In this document: positions 11,201 through 22,583 of the stretch, piece by piece
Layout: every line of letters starts with the position of its first letter
How positions within the stretch are numbered: position 1 is the first letter of the stretch
From: Laburnicola sp. R22_1
Lineage: Eukaryota; Ascomycota; Dothideomycetes; Pleosporales; Didymosphaeriaceae
Direction: 5' to 3'
NCBI GenBank assembly: GCA_014281115.1
Contig: JACONQ010000015.1
Span: forward strand, 868,001-932,000
DNA length: 64,000 nucleotides
The notes under the pieces: model-generated
Told to the model about the DNA's origin: nothing
Seen by the model: the letters and a program-made list of their open reading frames with translations, nothing else
Database searches by the model: none
Program-made: the position numbers and the translations under genes

Positions 11201-12582
11201 AGAAGAAACCTAAAAATTCGTGAGTTTGCATCATGTCGTAGGCAAGACAAACGACTCACATGCCGTCTACTGTCTCTGGGATCTTTTCTTCCACCATCTT
11301 CTGCAGCACAGGGTCACGCTGAATACATTTAGGCAGTCGGTACATCTGGCCGACCACAAATCGCTTTACGTCTTCATCGCTAGCTCTTATTTCTAGCCTC
11401 ACTGCTGTTTGGAATTCAGCTTCGATTTCTGATATGAACCGCGAGGTGGCCATGAGACGAATATCCTGTCCCGCTTGCAACTCTCGGAGTTTGGCCAGAA
11501 ACTGGCGACGAGTGCCATCGCTGTCTCGACACTCATCTAGCGCATCGACTACGATATAGACAATCGGGTACTTTGTAAGTACTTCTCGGAGAGCGCCAAA
11601 GATCTCCTCGAGCGATGGCTTTGTCCCTCGATCGGCATGCTGCTTATGCAATCGCTCTACAGGCTCCGCTGCCGACGGTCGAGCCTGCACTAGCTGCTTG
11701 ACGACGGCTGCCAGCATGCTGGAGACATCCTGCTCTTCCTGCGCTTTGTAGTTGCAGTACAGGTACGCAACGCCGATAGAGCTGTCCTGCACCGACTTTA
11801 GCAGGTGGTCGATCGCGATCGCGGCCACCATCGTCTTGCCGGCGCCAGGAATTCCCGAGCAGAAGAGAGTACCATTCGGCTCGCCGAGCCACCTCGCGAA
11901 TTCGGGCGCGTCGAGAAACCACTGGCCTGTTCCCTCCTGTCTACGACGTATAATATCCGACTGCTGAGCGGGGTAGTCGGTAGGTGAGATCCATTCCATT
12001 ATCCTGCCGTATTTCGCATCGGCTTGATCTTGCTGGATCTTGTCTACTCCAGACTGTAGGGCGGGCACGTGCGTCCGAACAAAGTTGGTATCGTCTTTGA
12101 TGGCTTGGGATAGTTTGCTCCTGAATGTAAGCCACGTAAATCTACAGTGCTACTGCGAATGCTTACAAGTGGTCCATCTGTAACGCGATCTGCACTAGCG
12201 TTTTTAAACGCTCTATTCGATCCAGTATGCTAACAATCTCCTCCTTCTTGAACTTCCACACTAGCGCTTCGCCTGCCTTCTTCAACCGACCTCCGTCTGT
12301 CATCCTAGTCTGCAACGCTTCGAGCGCTTGCTTGAACTGATCGAGCGGTCCATTCTCGACGCCAAGGGCTCGGACGGCGGTGTACCACGGTGCATCGGCG
12401 CTTCCCTCCTCGAGACGGAACCTCAAGTTGAGAAGGAGGCTGTATACGTTTGAGGCCTCAACAGCGCACTTCGCACGATCTTTTGAAGCGTCATTGACGT
12501 CGTTTAGGTAACCAAGGACCTTAGCCGAGAGCTGGAGAACTGCGATGATGCTGGCTGTGACGCTGAGTGGATCCATACCCAA
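8206..12582 (-). CDS. NACHT-ankyrin NLR (STAND) protein, 3 exons, 1426 aa
   Basis: Exons are 12582-12167, 12120-11260 and 11209-8206. Introns of 46 and 50 nt have GTAAGC..CAG and GTGAGT..TAG borders and restore one frame. Residues 1 to about 130 resemble the fungal Helo-like N-terminal domain of STAND proteins (starts MGMDPLSVTASIIAVLQLSA). The NACHT domain has Walker A GIPGAGKT at 228-235 and Walker B YIVVDALDEC at 327-336. After a winged-helix-like region come two degenerate ankyrin units and then 21 near-identical 33-aa repeats (about 723-1415). Such proteins act as intracellular sensors: repeats bind ligand, NACHT oligomerises on ATP, and the N-terminus signals, often to cell death. The ligand is unknown. 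Base composition is GC-rich and un-RIPped and the frame is intact, so it is probably functional. The divergent neighbour starts about 650 bp upstream. Confidence 0.92.
8242..10320 (-). repeat. Tandem array of 21 near-identical 99-bp ankyrin units
   Basis: The array is 2079 bp, in frame, encoding 33-aa units of consensus NA(E/Q)GG-x-(Y/F)GNALQAAS followed by GGHE-x-IVKLL and DKGAD. There is a higher-order structure. Units 4-6 are the same as units 12-14 in protein sequence, an 8-unit (792-bp) offset visible in DNA at 9149 and 9941. Units 17-18 and 19-20 are a 198-bp duplication. Variation is concentrated at a few positions per unit, as in fungal recognition repeats that reshuffle by unequal crossover. 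Confidence 0.93.
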
Positions 12583-13232
12583 ACAATATCGACGGACGAA
12601 GCAAACGCGTATGGATAAGCTGTTTGGAGGAGAGCGGCATCGTGTAGGCAGTGAGGGTGTAAGCGCCTAGGCTGACAGCAAGGCCGAACAGCTGCATGAA
12701 ACGTGCGCTGTGCTGCGCCGCATTGTACCGATACGACCAATTCGGTGCAATCACGCAGCAGGTTGACCATTGACCAGAAGAAGCCTTCTACAATCCGTTT
12801 TGAAAGGTACGTTACTCACGTCAAACGATACACCCTTGTGAGATGGAGGTTTAATTCGCGTCGCGTGAACGCGGCAGGTTCCGATCGCCGTTACCTTGTG
12901 GCGTGCAGTTCGTCGCACCAAGTGTGGCGTCGAGATTGAGTTTTTCCAATGGAGCCAGTGCGTCTCCGCTGCATGACTAGAGCGACCCCGGAGTCGATCG
13001 AATGACTACCGGCCTCGTACAGAAGAAAACCTCCGCGATCCTCTAAGCAGCGCAGGGTCCGCGGTGTCGTGACGAGGAAAGCGTGAGCTAAGCGCGAGTC
13101 AAGCGCTGCCGAGATCTAATAATACCGGTAAGCGTGAGCGGGCAAGCGGCGTGGCCTCTGCTGGTGCTGCTCTGTGCCGCTTCGTGCTGCCCAGCGCTCC
13201 TCCACACCCACCACCGCTGTCGCTGTTGTAGA
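12583..13232. promoter_or_regulatory. Divergent intergenic region between NLR and pogo gene
   Basis: About 650 bp separates the NLR start (12582, minus) from the pogo start (13233, plus). It is GC-rich and un-RIPped. I see no convincing TATA box and no pogo-type terminal inverted repeat here. It must contain the NLR promoter and, if the transposase gene is expressed from its own locus, that promoter too. Functional sites cannot be assigned from sequence alone. Confidence 0.45.
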
Positions 13233-14919
13233 ATGGACAGCGCAACGCTCGCGCTGTCGGAAGGCCTCGACCCCACAGAGAATAGAACCTATGCGGCCTT
13301 ATCAAGGTCTAAGAAGATCCCTTACACTACCGTATGGCACCGCGCACACGGACGACCTTCGATGCAGGACAAGGCCAGAAGCCAACAGTACCTCACAGAG
13401 TCTGAAGAAGACGCCCTCGTTGAGTATGCCCTGCGAATGGCTAACAACGGATTTCCTATTCCAGTCAAGTACCTGCGTTCACTGGCCCATGTTATCGCGC
13501 GTCAACGGACCTCCATCTTCCAACCTCCTGCGGCAGACGATCCGTCCTCCCGGCCACAACTGGCCTCAGGCTTTCTGCAAGCGCCACCCCGAACTCAAAG
13601 CGAAGAGGGTCAAGGCGCTGGACTGGAACCGGCATGATAAGAACATCTACGGCAAGGTGCGACATTGGTTTGACATCATCGGCCCAGAATTAGATAGAGC
13701 GGACGTGCTACCGGAGAATGTGTACAACATGGACGAGACCGGAGTCATGTTGAGCATGCTCGGCTCGCTCAAGGTCCTCGTAGGCAAAGACGACCTGCCC
13801 AGGTATCGAGGCGCAGGCGTCAAGCGGACGATGGTAACGGCCATCGAGTGCATCTCCGCAGACGGTAGGTCGCTGCATCCACTGATTATATGGCCAGCTG
13901 CAACCCATCGTAGCACTTGGACTACGCATCCCACCCCCGGATGGCATTTTGCTTGCTCGCAGACGGGCTATACCGATACTAAAATCAGCTACGACTGGCT
14001 CAGGCTGGTGTTCGATCCGCAGACCAGATCGCGGGCGAACGGCAGGCCCCGCATACTGATCTGCGATGGCTTCGGCACCCATGAGTCGCTCGAAATCCTA
14101 ACGTATTGCCTTGAAAACAACATCATCCTGTGCCGCATACCTTCACACACTTCGCACAAGCTCCAGCCGTGCGATGTGAGCGTGTTTGCCGCATTGAAGG
14201 CTGCATACCGGGAACAAGTCGAGAGACTGTATCGAGGCGGGGCTAACACGGTCGGCAAGCAGCATTTCACACTTCTCTACAGTCGTGCGCGCGAGCAGGC
14301 GTTTACTAGTCGAAACATCAAGTCCGGCTGGTCCAAGACAGGTCTGTATCCGTTCAGCCCACGCAGAGTGCTCAAAGATATCCAGAAGCCAGTAGCCGAA
14401 CTGCGTGTTCCAAATAATACAGGTGCAATGACAGATACGGAAGTACTCTCAACGCCAGTAACATCAGAGGCACTCACTGCGCTGCACAGCCAAATTGACC
14501 ATGACACTCCGCTACTTGACGCCCCGAACAGACACCGTCTACAGAAACTGGCCAACGCGGCCCGCAAGTGCTTCGCCGAGCGTGCGCTTCTCCTCGATGA
14601 GAACCGGTTGCTGTTTGAGCAGAACAACGAGAGCAATTGCCGCAAGTCGGTCAGGGCTACTAAGGTTGGGGAGGCAAAAGTGATGAGCTACGACGACATT
14701 GTAGAAGCGCAGGCGAAGCGCGATGCGAAGGAGGGCGCGGTGCGAGAAGGGAAGCGCGGAGCGAAACGGAAAGGTTGTGCGTCTGAGAAAGCGCCAGCAA
14801 AGAGGACGCGGAAGAGCGAGGTGGAAGTGGCTGTAGACGAGATCGAAACGATGGGGCTAAGGGAATACTGCTCTGTTCTTGACTTTAAGCGTTACATGGG
14901 TTCAATCAATGAGTTGTAG
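13233..14919 (+). pseudogene. GC-rich pogo-like DDE transposase with one frameshift
   Basis: The start is the ATG at 13233 (MDSATLALSEG). The first frame (to about 13540) carries the psq and CENP-B-type helix-turn-helix regions. The second frame (about 13540-14919) carries the DDE core, with NMDETGVML, LICDGFGTHES and LQPCDVSVF supplying three Asp residues, then a long C-terminal tail rich in Lys and Arg. The break lies at gcagacgatccg. No plausible intron bridges it without deleting conserved residues, and a short deletion between two cga repeats is the simplest cause. Unlike the other pogo copies it shows no RIP stops, and I found no TIRs nearby. It may be a truncated insertion or a former single-copy gene. 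Confidence 0.75.
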
Positions 14920-15099
14920 CATCCTTTGTTGTCTTTGGATACTGTGAACCTTTCGCGTTGCCTCACGAAAGATTACTGCTTTGTGCTTGATAAAAAAAGG
15001 TTGCATAACTTTAATTAATAGATTCTGATAATGTTGTAAACAAGCAATAGAGCTGATGACGCCGTTCACATACGATGAGGCTAGGTCTTGCAACCTGGC

Positions 15100-15690
15100 G
15101 CTTCTTTTCTGCACACAGGGCTTTTGCGTTTGTTCTGAAGAAGGTTAGGCCGCGTCAAATGAGAAGCTGGGCATTGTGTAAGAAAACGTGCTGATTCATG
15201 CTGTGCTGTAATAAAACCTAGATAATCGTACTGTAGCACCCGCTTTCGGAGCCGTAGAGTGCTACATGTACCGACCTCCGTGGCGAACATGCGATTTGCG
15301 CCACGCTCACGAATTAGAGTATCTTCAAACGCGCTACAAAGATACAATGCGTATTTGAGATTACTAGGACTTATTTTCAGCTTGCAAAACGGCGAGACGG
15401 TGTTGTTGTGGTGAAAGAAGTGTCGCAGAGTCAGAAGCAGGTAGAGCACGCAACAGAGTATAGGACAGCTAACTTTGCGTAATTTTTACATGCAACCTAA
15501 CTTCTGGGTTAAAGGAGAGCAGGATTCAGTGTTCACAGATTATTAGCGAGATTAGACAGGTGTGCATAGCTCGAAGTCGCTGTACATTCGATGTACCTCT
15601 CGTTTTCTTCGGGACACAGGGGTCTTTCGCCACACAAGGGGGGAGGTTACTACGATCTAACGAGCTGCTTTTGCTTACAACAGGCAAAGG
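15100..15690. repeat. Right arm of the diverged long inverted repeat
   Basis: This is the partner of about 7385-7940 in inverted orientation (landmarks listed there). Read on the minus strand, it holds an open frame of 122 codons (15449-15081) whose middle portion (ATEVGTCSTLRLRKRVLQY) is conserved in the left arm, with changes often at third codon positions. The left arm frame is broken by stops. This suggests both arms derive from a duplicated gene of unknown function that is decayed at least on the left. The arm ends about 380 bp before the lipoxygenase start. Confidence 0.65.
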
Positions 15691-16068
15691 GGGCAATGGA
15701 GTTGCTCCGTGAGCATACGGGTGCTGACCACCACCTTCTCAAAGATGACGGTCATAGCTGCCTCCCTTCATCTGAGGCTTACGCTGAGGCTTTCCTCTGT
15801 GTAACAACTGTGTTGTTGAGTGATTCAAATTCCCGGGTCCGTCAGCGGTTTGGCTGCCTCCCGCAGTATAATAACTTATACAATTCCCACTTGGTCTTTC
15901 AAGATTTCAACAGCTTTACATCGTCCATATAATATCTTACTGCTATCACCGCTTCTTATCTATATAGCACCCACGACACAAGGGGTATACACCAGTTTCG
16001 TACTCGAGCCTGTCTGTTGTGACGCTCATCCACAGCTTAAATTGCACTTACCGCGGTCTTCGCCAACT
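15691..16068 (+). promoter_or_regulatory. Upstream region of the lipoxygenase gene
   Basis: This 378-bp stretch lies between the right inverted arm and the lipoxygenase ATG. A TATA-like ctatatag sits at 15960-15967, about 100 bp before the start codon, and pyrimidine-rich sequence lies between the two. No other gene is apparent; open frames crossing this stretch are not supported. Confidence 0.4.
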
Positions 16069-18045
16069 ATGTCCTCATCTCTATCCTTGTTCCTTTTTGC
16101 TGTATTGAGCACACACATCAAGGCTGCGACGAGCTACTCGATACCCCAATATGCCAGCAATCCGACATTCCGATCACTGGCGATCAACAATACCCGCGCG
16201 GGCTTCCTTTACGGCCCCCCGGTTGCGGGTGGACCATTCTATCCGACTGGGAACCTAGGCAACGCAAAAGTCGCTGCAGACATTGCAAATGAACAGCTTG
16301 AGGCGCAGCCTCAATCAGTACTGATAGGCGAAGACATCGCTCTTGCCAATGGTTCGAGCGACCAGGTTGGTCCACTTTGAGAATTATGAAATGGACCCTG
16401 AACTGACGAAATGCAATGCAGTATCAAGGCCTGGATACAATTGAGGAGTATACACTGCTCTACGACGGGCAGTGGGGCAGGTCACTCCCGGGCGGGCCGG
16501 CGCCAGGTGCCCTCACCAATTATTCTCAGGACCTCCTCTTCTCAATGGAGCGATTAGCGAATAGTCCTTTCTCCGTAAGACGGCTACCCAAAAATTCAAA
16601 GTTCCCCTTCCAGGTAGACTCATCGATAGTGTCGAGCGTTACGGGCTCATCGCTCAAAGAACTCCTAAAGCATGGCCGACTCTTCTATGCCGACCATTCG
16701 GCCCAGGCCACGTGGGAAACAACCAAGGACAAGTACGGGGCTGCCAGTGATGCCTACTTTTTTATTGACAAAACTTCTGGTCACTTCCTTCCGCTCGCAA
16801 TCAGGACCAACGTGGGGGCGAACCTCATCTACACGCCGTCAGACTCGGCCGCTGACTGGATGCTGGCCAAGATCATTTTCAACATCAACGATTTCTTCTT
16901 CGCTCAGACGTATCATCTAGCCGCCACGCACCAGGTGGTTCAAATTGCCTGGATGGCGGCAATACGGACACTGAGTACTGAGCACCCTATATATGCCCTG
17001 TTGGACCGAGTGACTTATCAACTGTTTGCTATTCAACCACTTGCACAGGCGTTCCTGTTCGATCAAGGCACGGCTTTCGACACCTTGTTCCCCTTCACTG
17101 GTTCCGCGGCTCGCGATTTCACCACTGAACTCTACTATAACGGCAGTGGCGCATTTCAAGCCAATTACTTCAAGACAGAGTTAAAGAATCGCGGCTTAAT
17201 CGATTCCAGCGGTCCTAAGCTGGAGCACTTTCCCTACTACGAAGATGCCTCGGTCATTCACAAGGCTCAACGGAAGTTCATAACCGCATTTATAAAGTCA
17301 TTCTACTCATCCGACCAAGTCGTCAAGGAAGATACTGAACTGCAGGCCTGGGCTGCTGAAGCGAATGGACCTGCTAAAGCCATCGACTTCCCTTCGAAGT
17401 TCACCTCGCTTGGTTCGGTAATCGAGGTTCTTACACATATCGCTCATTTAACCTCGACTGTACACCATTCTGTCAATACCAACAATCTGCTTTCTCTGTC
17501 CTCGACGCTCCCAATGCACCCTGCAGCGCTTTATAAGCCTATCCCTACCACGAAGGGCAACACTTCAGTCGTTGAGTACCTCCCACCCCTCGCAGCGTGT
17601 TTAGGGCAACTCAAAGTCGACGGGCTTTTGTAAGTCTATTATCCTCTATTACACAACAGATAATCCTGAACCCGATGACATACAGTACTAGGACGAAAGT
17701 CTAAGTACCTTATGTTACCCCAGGTTGAGTAATATCGCGGTCAAATTGACTCCAAGAAATTTCTTGTCGCTGTACACATGCTAACATAATTGTGTCATTC
17801 CTAGTGCGCGGCCTCTTTTGGCCAACACGAACAGAACCCTTACGTACGTATTCGATAACGCCACCTTCCTGGCCGGAACAAACAGACAGACACGCACCGC
17901 TGCAGCGCAATTCAAGAGCGAGATGCAGGCTTTCGGCAAGCAGGTCGAGAGTCGTAAATTTGATGAGGACGGGCTTAGCCAGGGTGCGCCATTTGTGTGG
18001 CAGGCGCTGGATCCCAACGTGGCGCCCTACTCACTGACTATTTGA
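16069..18045 (+). CDS. Secreted fungal lipoxygenase, 3 exons, 581 aa
   Basis: Exons are 16069-16365, 16422-17629 and 17805-18045. Introns of 56 and 175 nt have GTTGGT..CAG and GTAAGT..TAG borders, with branch-like ctgac and gctaac, and join one frame. Lipoxygenases insert O2 into polyunsaturated fatty acids such as linoleate. A hydrophobic signal peptide covers about residues 1-20. Metal ligands by family pattern are His264 and His269 (HLAATH), His447 and Asn451 (HHSVN) and the C-terminal Ile581. The segment RTLSTEHPIYALL is typical of the family. The length fits secreted fungal Mn- or Fe-lipoxygenases (about 600 aa); the metal cannot be decided here. Several N-glycosylation motifs (NxS/T) fit secretion. 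The frame is intact and un-RIPped, so it is probably functional. Confidence 0.92.
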
Positions 18046-18326
18046 TGGCTCACTATTAGATGACTGAAAACTACAGGTGGATTCCTAGTAATATAATTCC
18101 TCAGCGCAATATAGCTGGACGACTGTCTAAGCTCATGTGTTGTCTGTGCCCTTGGGATGCCAACCATTCTTAATGCTTATATCCAACCACACTCTTTGGA
18201 ATTTGCCACTTTGATGCTACGCCGTTTTCCTCCGTCTTTCCTATGCTTTCAAGAATCTCATACTCATCCAGAATTTCTTCGGTGTCCTCGGTGCTGGTAG
18301 AGTCGTATTCCTCGTCTCTAACTGAG

Positions 18327-21300
18327 CAGAGTTGCTAACAGTCAGGTAAGTCAGTCTCGCGGATCTTACCTGGGTTGACCTGTAAGGGGGGGTCCCTGGA
18401 GTTGACCTGATCGAACTGGTGTACGTTGGGGGGCCAAACTGACCTGGTGATTGGCCTGATTGATGATATTGTATAAAAAAAAGTGGGGCATCTATGGTGT
18501 TGACCTTATATATAAGCCTCCGGGGCCCAAGACCCCAAATGATACCTCTCCTCTAGCACCTGCTCAGAGAGATCTGTACTGTTAGCTAGAGTACGGTTGA
18601 CGTCCGTAAACCCAGCTTTTATCCAAGATCGTACGCACTGAGTTGCGGAGACTAGCTGGGGACCTTGTTTACGCCTTTTGGGTTCCATCATGTCGCCTGT
18701 CTCTGAGAAGACTCTCTCACAGTAACAAGAGGACGCTGGGATCGATAGCATGTCTATTGCGAGCTTTGACAGGTCCGGGTAGCCGTCTCGCATGCCCAGC
18801 CAGTAAGTAATCGGGTCCTGGGCAAGCGGGTGATCAATCGGGAGGTAAGGTTCGTCAGTATACCACCGCTCGTACTCATCTGAACAGTTAACAGCTGGGC
18901 TGGCGCTGAGGCGTACGGGCTTTGTGAGACCTTCTGTAAACGCGTCGATATTTGATACCTTTGCTCTCTTGCGCGGGGGAGAGTTGACAGCACCCGTATT
19001 CTTGGCCTTGTACGTATCCCAGAGCTCCTTGAACTGAGCCTTGCCCTTGGCGAGCCACGTCGGGTTCTCCTCACCCCAGGCGTTGACAAAATAGTGCTTG
19101 TAATAAGGGTGGAGAGACGTCGCCGTAAAATAGGCAGGTGAGTCTTTAAGCTTAGCGTAGTACTTTGCAAGATTCTTGTGCGCCAGCCGGACGTTGATTA
19201 TTATATGGTCCTCGGGAGCGTCGTCCTTATCAAAATCAACGTCGGCCCACTAGGTCGCCAGAGCTTCAAAGTGATTAAGGAGATACTCAAAGGTCGGGTA
19301 TACCTCATAGATGGCCCCAAAACGTCCAGAGAAGCCGCGCCCTTCAAGTCTCTTGGTGGCCTCCTTCAACGGCTAGAGGACATGTACGTACTGGGTAATT
19401 ACTTGCCAGTCTCCAGAGGTGAGCCCGGAGGACCTCATCCATTCAGGTACGTCGGCTGGCGTCTCTGTCTGACGCCCTCGACGCGTTGCGTAGTTAGAGC
19501 GCGTTTTTGTGATATGCCACTCCATATACGCGTTAATAGTAGAGTGGAGTATTATAGCCCTTTTAAAGGTGTTGTAAAAGGAGTTCCACCTTGTAACAAC
19601 GGGCTTGACGGGCTCTAGAAGCTTGACGGGTTTCCTGTTACCCTCTGCGCGTTCAGACTTAAGAATAGTGCGCTGAAGCTGGTTGAACAAGTCGTACTGC
19701 TGGGGAGTACGTATTGAGTGGAGGACGTCGACGAGCACCCCCAATGGGCCCTTCTGACGCCACTCACGCATGAGCTTCTCCTCCTCCGCCGTCTAATTGT
19801 TGTTGTTATTAAAAACGTCCTTGTTAACCCCAAATATCACTGTCTGACCTGTTAAGTTGAGCGAGTGGGGTGAGCAGCGCAGACGGCGTTCGACCGCGTT
19901 GAAATTAAACTCTTGGGCTAGGCAGTTAATAGTAGTATTGTTATTGGCGGCATTATTAAGAACAAAGTAGCCCACTAAGGACGCGTTAATGCCGAACTTT
20001 ATCAGCGTCTGTTTGACAACCTCCGCTATCCTTTTTCCTATATAGGCGCCAGCCAGCTGGGGCAGGGCGAGAGGCAGGTCGCAGATCCGTCCTTGGGCGT
20101 TAACGTAATGGCAGACAATCCCCATAAAGGCCTTCTTGCCACCTTTAACAGACCAGCTGTTAAAACTGAAGTGGACCTTGCCTAGCGCGTGAGACAGCTC
20201 GCGTTGAACTAACGGCGCTAGGTAATTGTAGAGGCGCAGTATATACGCCGAGACGCTCTAGTGGTTCTTCTATATCGCCATTTCTGCCTTAGGGTTGGCA
20301 ACCCGGAGGAGGGCTTAAAAGGTTGGCGATTCAAACTCGCTGAGAGGATGGTTGTTCTTAACAAGCTAGCTGACTGCCGCCAGTCGAAAACGCTGTATAT
20401 TGAAGTTACCTAGCGCGTTCGCAACGTCCTGCGACACCTCCATCCCAGCGCCTGTCAACCCACGGAGAGTACGCTGGCCAGCCTCCAGCCCGACAGACTC
20501 GCGCCCAGGGCGAGTTATCGCGTGTCCTGTACGGAGCGTCTCAAGGTGAGACCAAGCTGACGACGTTGAGCTTGTTACGTCGTATATACCCCTACTTGCA
20601 AACCCAATACTCCTGTGAACGTGGCAGTACTGACAGACAAAGAAAATACGCGTTGGGCACTTGCGCAGAGCTACTCGATAGCTGTAGTTGTATATCAGCG
20701 ACTTCTTACTCCTCTGCGTCCGCAAAGGCTTCATGTACGGCCCCAGACGCGTCCAGTCGATCCCATCAAAGTTATCCTCGTACCCAGCATCGTACTCAGT
20801 ATCGACAGCCTCGGGGGCTTGGGCGGAGGGCGCAGTGGGTGCAGTGGGCGCAGTAGGTGCGACAGCAATGGAAATATCTGTATAGGCGTTATGTGACTCC
20901 GCCGCCCGATCTCTAAGCTCTACCTCGAAGGACTGGTTGTCCTGGGTCAACTGGGAATCTTTGGCGACGTTAGACAGAGATTCAGCAGTGAGCGAGGTAG
21001 CTGGTGTACTAGGCGCCTCCTGTTGCCCCTGCTGTCTTTTTGAGCCCCGGCCGCGTCGATTTGAGCTCATCTAACGGGTATACTGATGGATATTGACGAG
21101 TATGTGGGTAGGTGCAAGGTCTGGGAGCACTGACGGAGATTTCAGGTGTACGGCTGATTACCCGATTAGGAAATAATCGGCAAGCTAAAACACCAAATAT
21201 TCGCCAAAATATCGATATTTGATGATATTTCCAGCTTCAAAAACTACTCCAGGAACCCTCTGCGGGGGCCCAAATCACCAGGTTGGTCAGTTTGATCAAT

Positions 21301-21425
21301 CAGGCTTAAGGCCGGCACCTTATTTGCCTACTAATTTGTATGAGCCAATGGTTGACTGATTGAATTGACGCTTGGCAGTAAACCGAGCGGACTAACTGCT
21401 ACCTGATTGATTGTTAGCAACTCTG
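18327..21425 (-). mobile_element. hAT transposon hAT-1
   Basis: The element begins cagagttgctaacag and ends ttgttagcaactctg (inverted). It is flanked by the perfect 8-bp duplication taactgag at 18319-18326 and 21426-21433. Length is 3099 bp. The encoded protein has hAT features. Inside the ends, 18383-18450 and 21246-21300 also look related in inverted orientation. Confidence 0.92.
18506..21070 (-). pseudogene. hAT transposase of hAT-1, broken
   Basis: The N-terminus starts at 21070 (MSSNRRGRGSK) with a low-complexity leader and then a BED-like zinc finger region with FVCQYCHVHRS. The middle (20125-19793) has the hAT core motif, but as NNAANNN where the family has GDNASNND; the catalytic Asp is lost. 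The C-terminus (18793-18506) is the hAT dimerisation domain (SIPASSCYCERVFSETGDM). Several stops and gaps separate the segments, mostly Gln or Trp codons turned into stops, so it is inactive. Confidence 0.85.
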
Positions 21426-21433
21426 TAACTGAG

Positions 21434-22578
21434 CTGGGCACATCCGGGAAGGATCTGTCTGTGGAGCGGCCATGTGTTTGTCGTTGAGTACTCGGTATGC
21501 GCCGCTCGGATATCATTTCTGTATGGGTACTTATGTGCGGCTGTGTGCTTCCGGTATTGACATGTGCGCCTTTAGAACGACGTTGCTGTTGTTTGGGACT
21601 CTCTTTATCGAAGTTTGCTTCTGGGGATATATCTGTATGCTCCTTCTTTGGGCTTAGTTATTTTAGCTGTGATAACCTCATCTCGATTTTTTTTGACAGT
21701 CCTCTGGTGTTGGAGCAGCTTCCGTGTTCGGGTTTTGCTGTTCAATACGTGGAAGGCTCTGTGCTTCTTGTAAGAAGCGAGCTGTGTTGGTGTTAGTCGT
21801 GCAATCGGCCACGATATACGTGATGAGTTGCTGAGCTAATGTTGTTGGTAGCTGATTGGGTTGTCTTGGGCGCTGCGTAGAGTTGTAGGGTATTAGAGGC
21901 TATGATGCTATAAAAGCTGTCAACTGGTCATTGGGAGAATATGATTGTGATGATTGCGGAACGAACGCAGAAATGTGAATCGTGGCCTTGAAGACAGTAT
22001 ACATGGTGATGGAGTTTGTGGTGAATTTCCGTTTATTGTCGACTTCACAGTTCGCAGATGACAGGACGCGCAACTGATGTTGATGTCGAGAAGGCGGCTG
22101 AAGTTTTGAGCGCACTCACTGTTTGCAACATAACCATTGATTATTAGATTTGATGGTGTGAATATACAATGCTATCTCGGCGTGGTTAACCAACGCCTCT
22201 TCAATTCTTATGTATTTTTTAAAAACTACAGTTGCTAGACAAAAGTGTCGACCATCGTGTGGCCTATACTAAGGTAACATGCAGGAAGCATACTGTTGTC
22301 CTATTACTATACATTCCCCTTCCGAAAATACTTGGTTACTTATAAGATACATACTATCTCCTCCGTGCCCCATATTGCGCAAGGATTAATTGATCTACAG
22401 CTCAATAATTTGCGTTTTTAGCCTTAAAGAGATTGTGTTCAGGTTGACTTTCGATCGTATTGCAGTTTGCAATTCGTTTGTTCTTGCAGAGTTTGCTCTA
22501 CTGCTTTTAGTGTAATTCTCCTATTTAGTTTTAACAAGATCATACTGTATCGCCATGTTTGTAGTCTAATTAGGTATA
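21434..22578. other. Gene-free stretch between hAT-1 and copia-1
   Basis: About 1.1 kb of moderately AT-rich DNA. There are short open frames only (60-100 codons, on both strands) without recognisable domains. The part next to hAT-1 may belong to the host reading frame it splits. I see no other feature. Confidence 0.4.
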
Positions 22579-22583
22579 CCTAT

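Larger units (their letters stand above)
18170..21516 (-). pseudogene. Possible host reading frame split by hAT-1
   Basis: If hAT-1 and one copy of its 8-bp duplication are ignored, the minus strand reads through from about 21516 to a TAA at 18170-18172. The result is an acidic C-terminal stretch (motifs DVPSSVRDEEYDSTSTED and EILDEYEILES). Upstream of 21516 the frame continues hydrophilic and Gln/Lys-rich but needs frameshifts. I recognise no domain. It may be the 3' end of a disrupted host gene or chance; confidence is low. Confidence 0.3.

Noticed and set aside
7385..15690. Starship-type giant element carrying the NLR
   Set aside because: Starships encode a tyrosine recombinase (DUF3435) at one end. 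None is visible, and the arms are long inverted repeats, which Starships lack.
15591..15932. Plus-strand 113-codon frame upstream of the lipoxygenase
   Set aside because: No domain, crosses the inverted arm boundary and lies in what should be promoter and 5' untranslated sequence.
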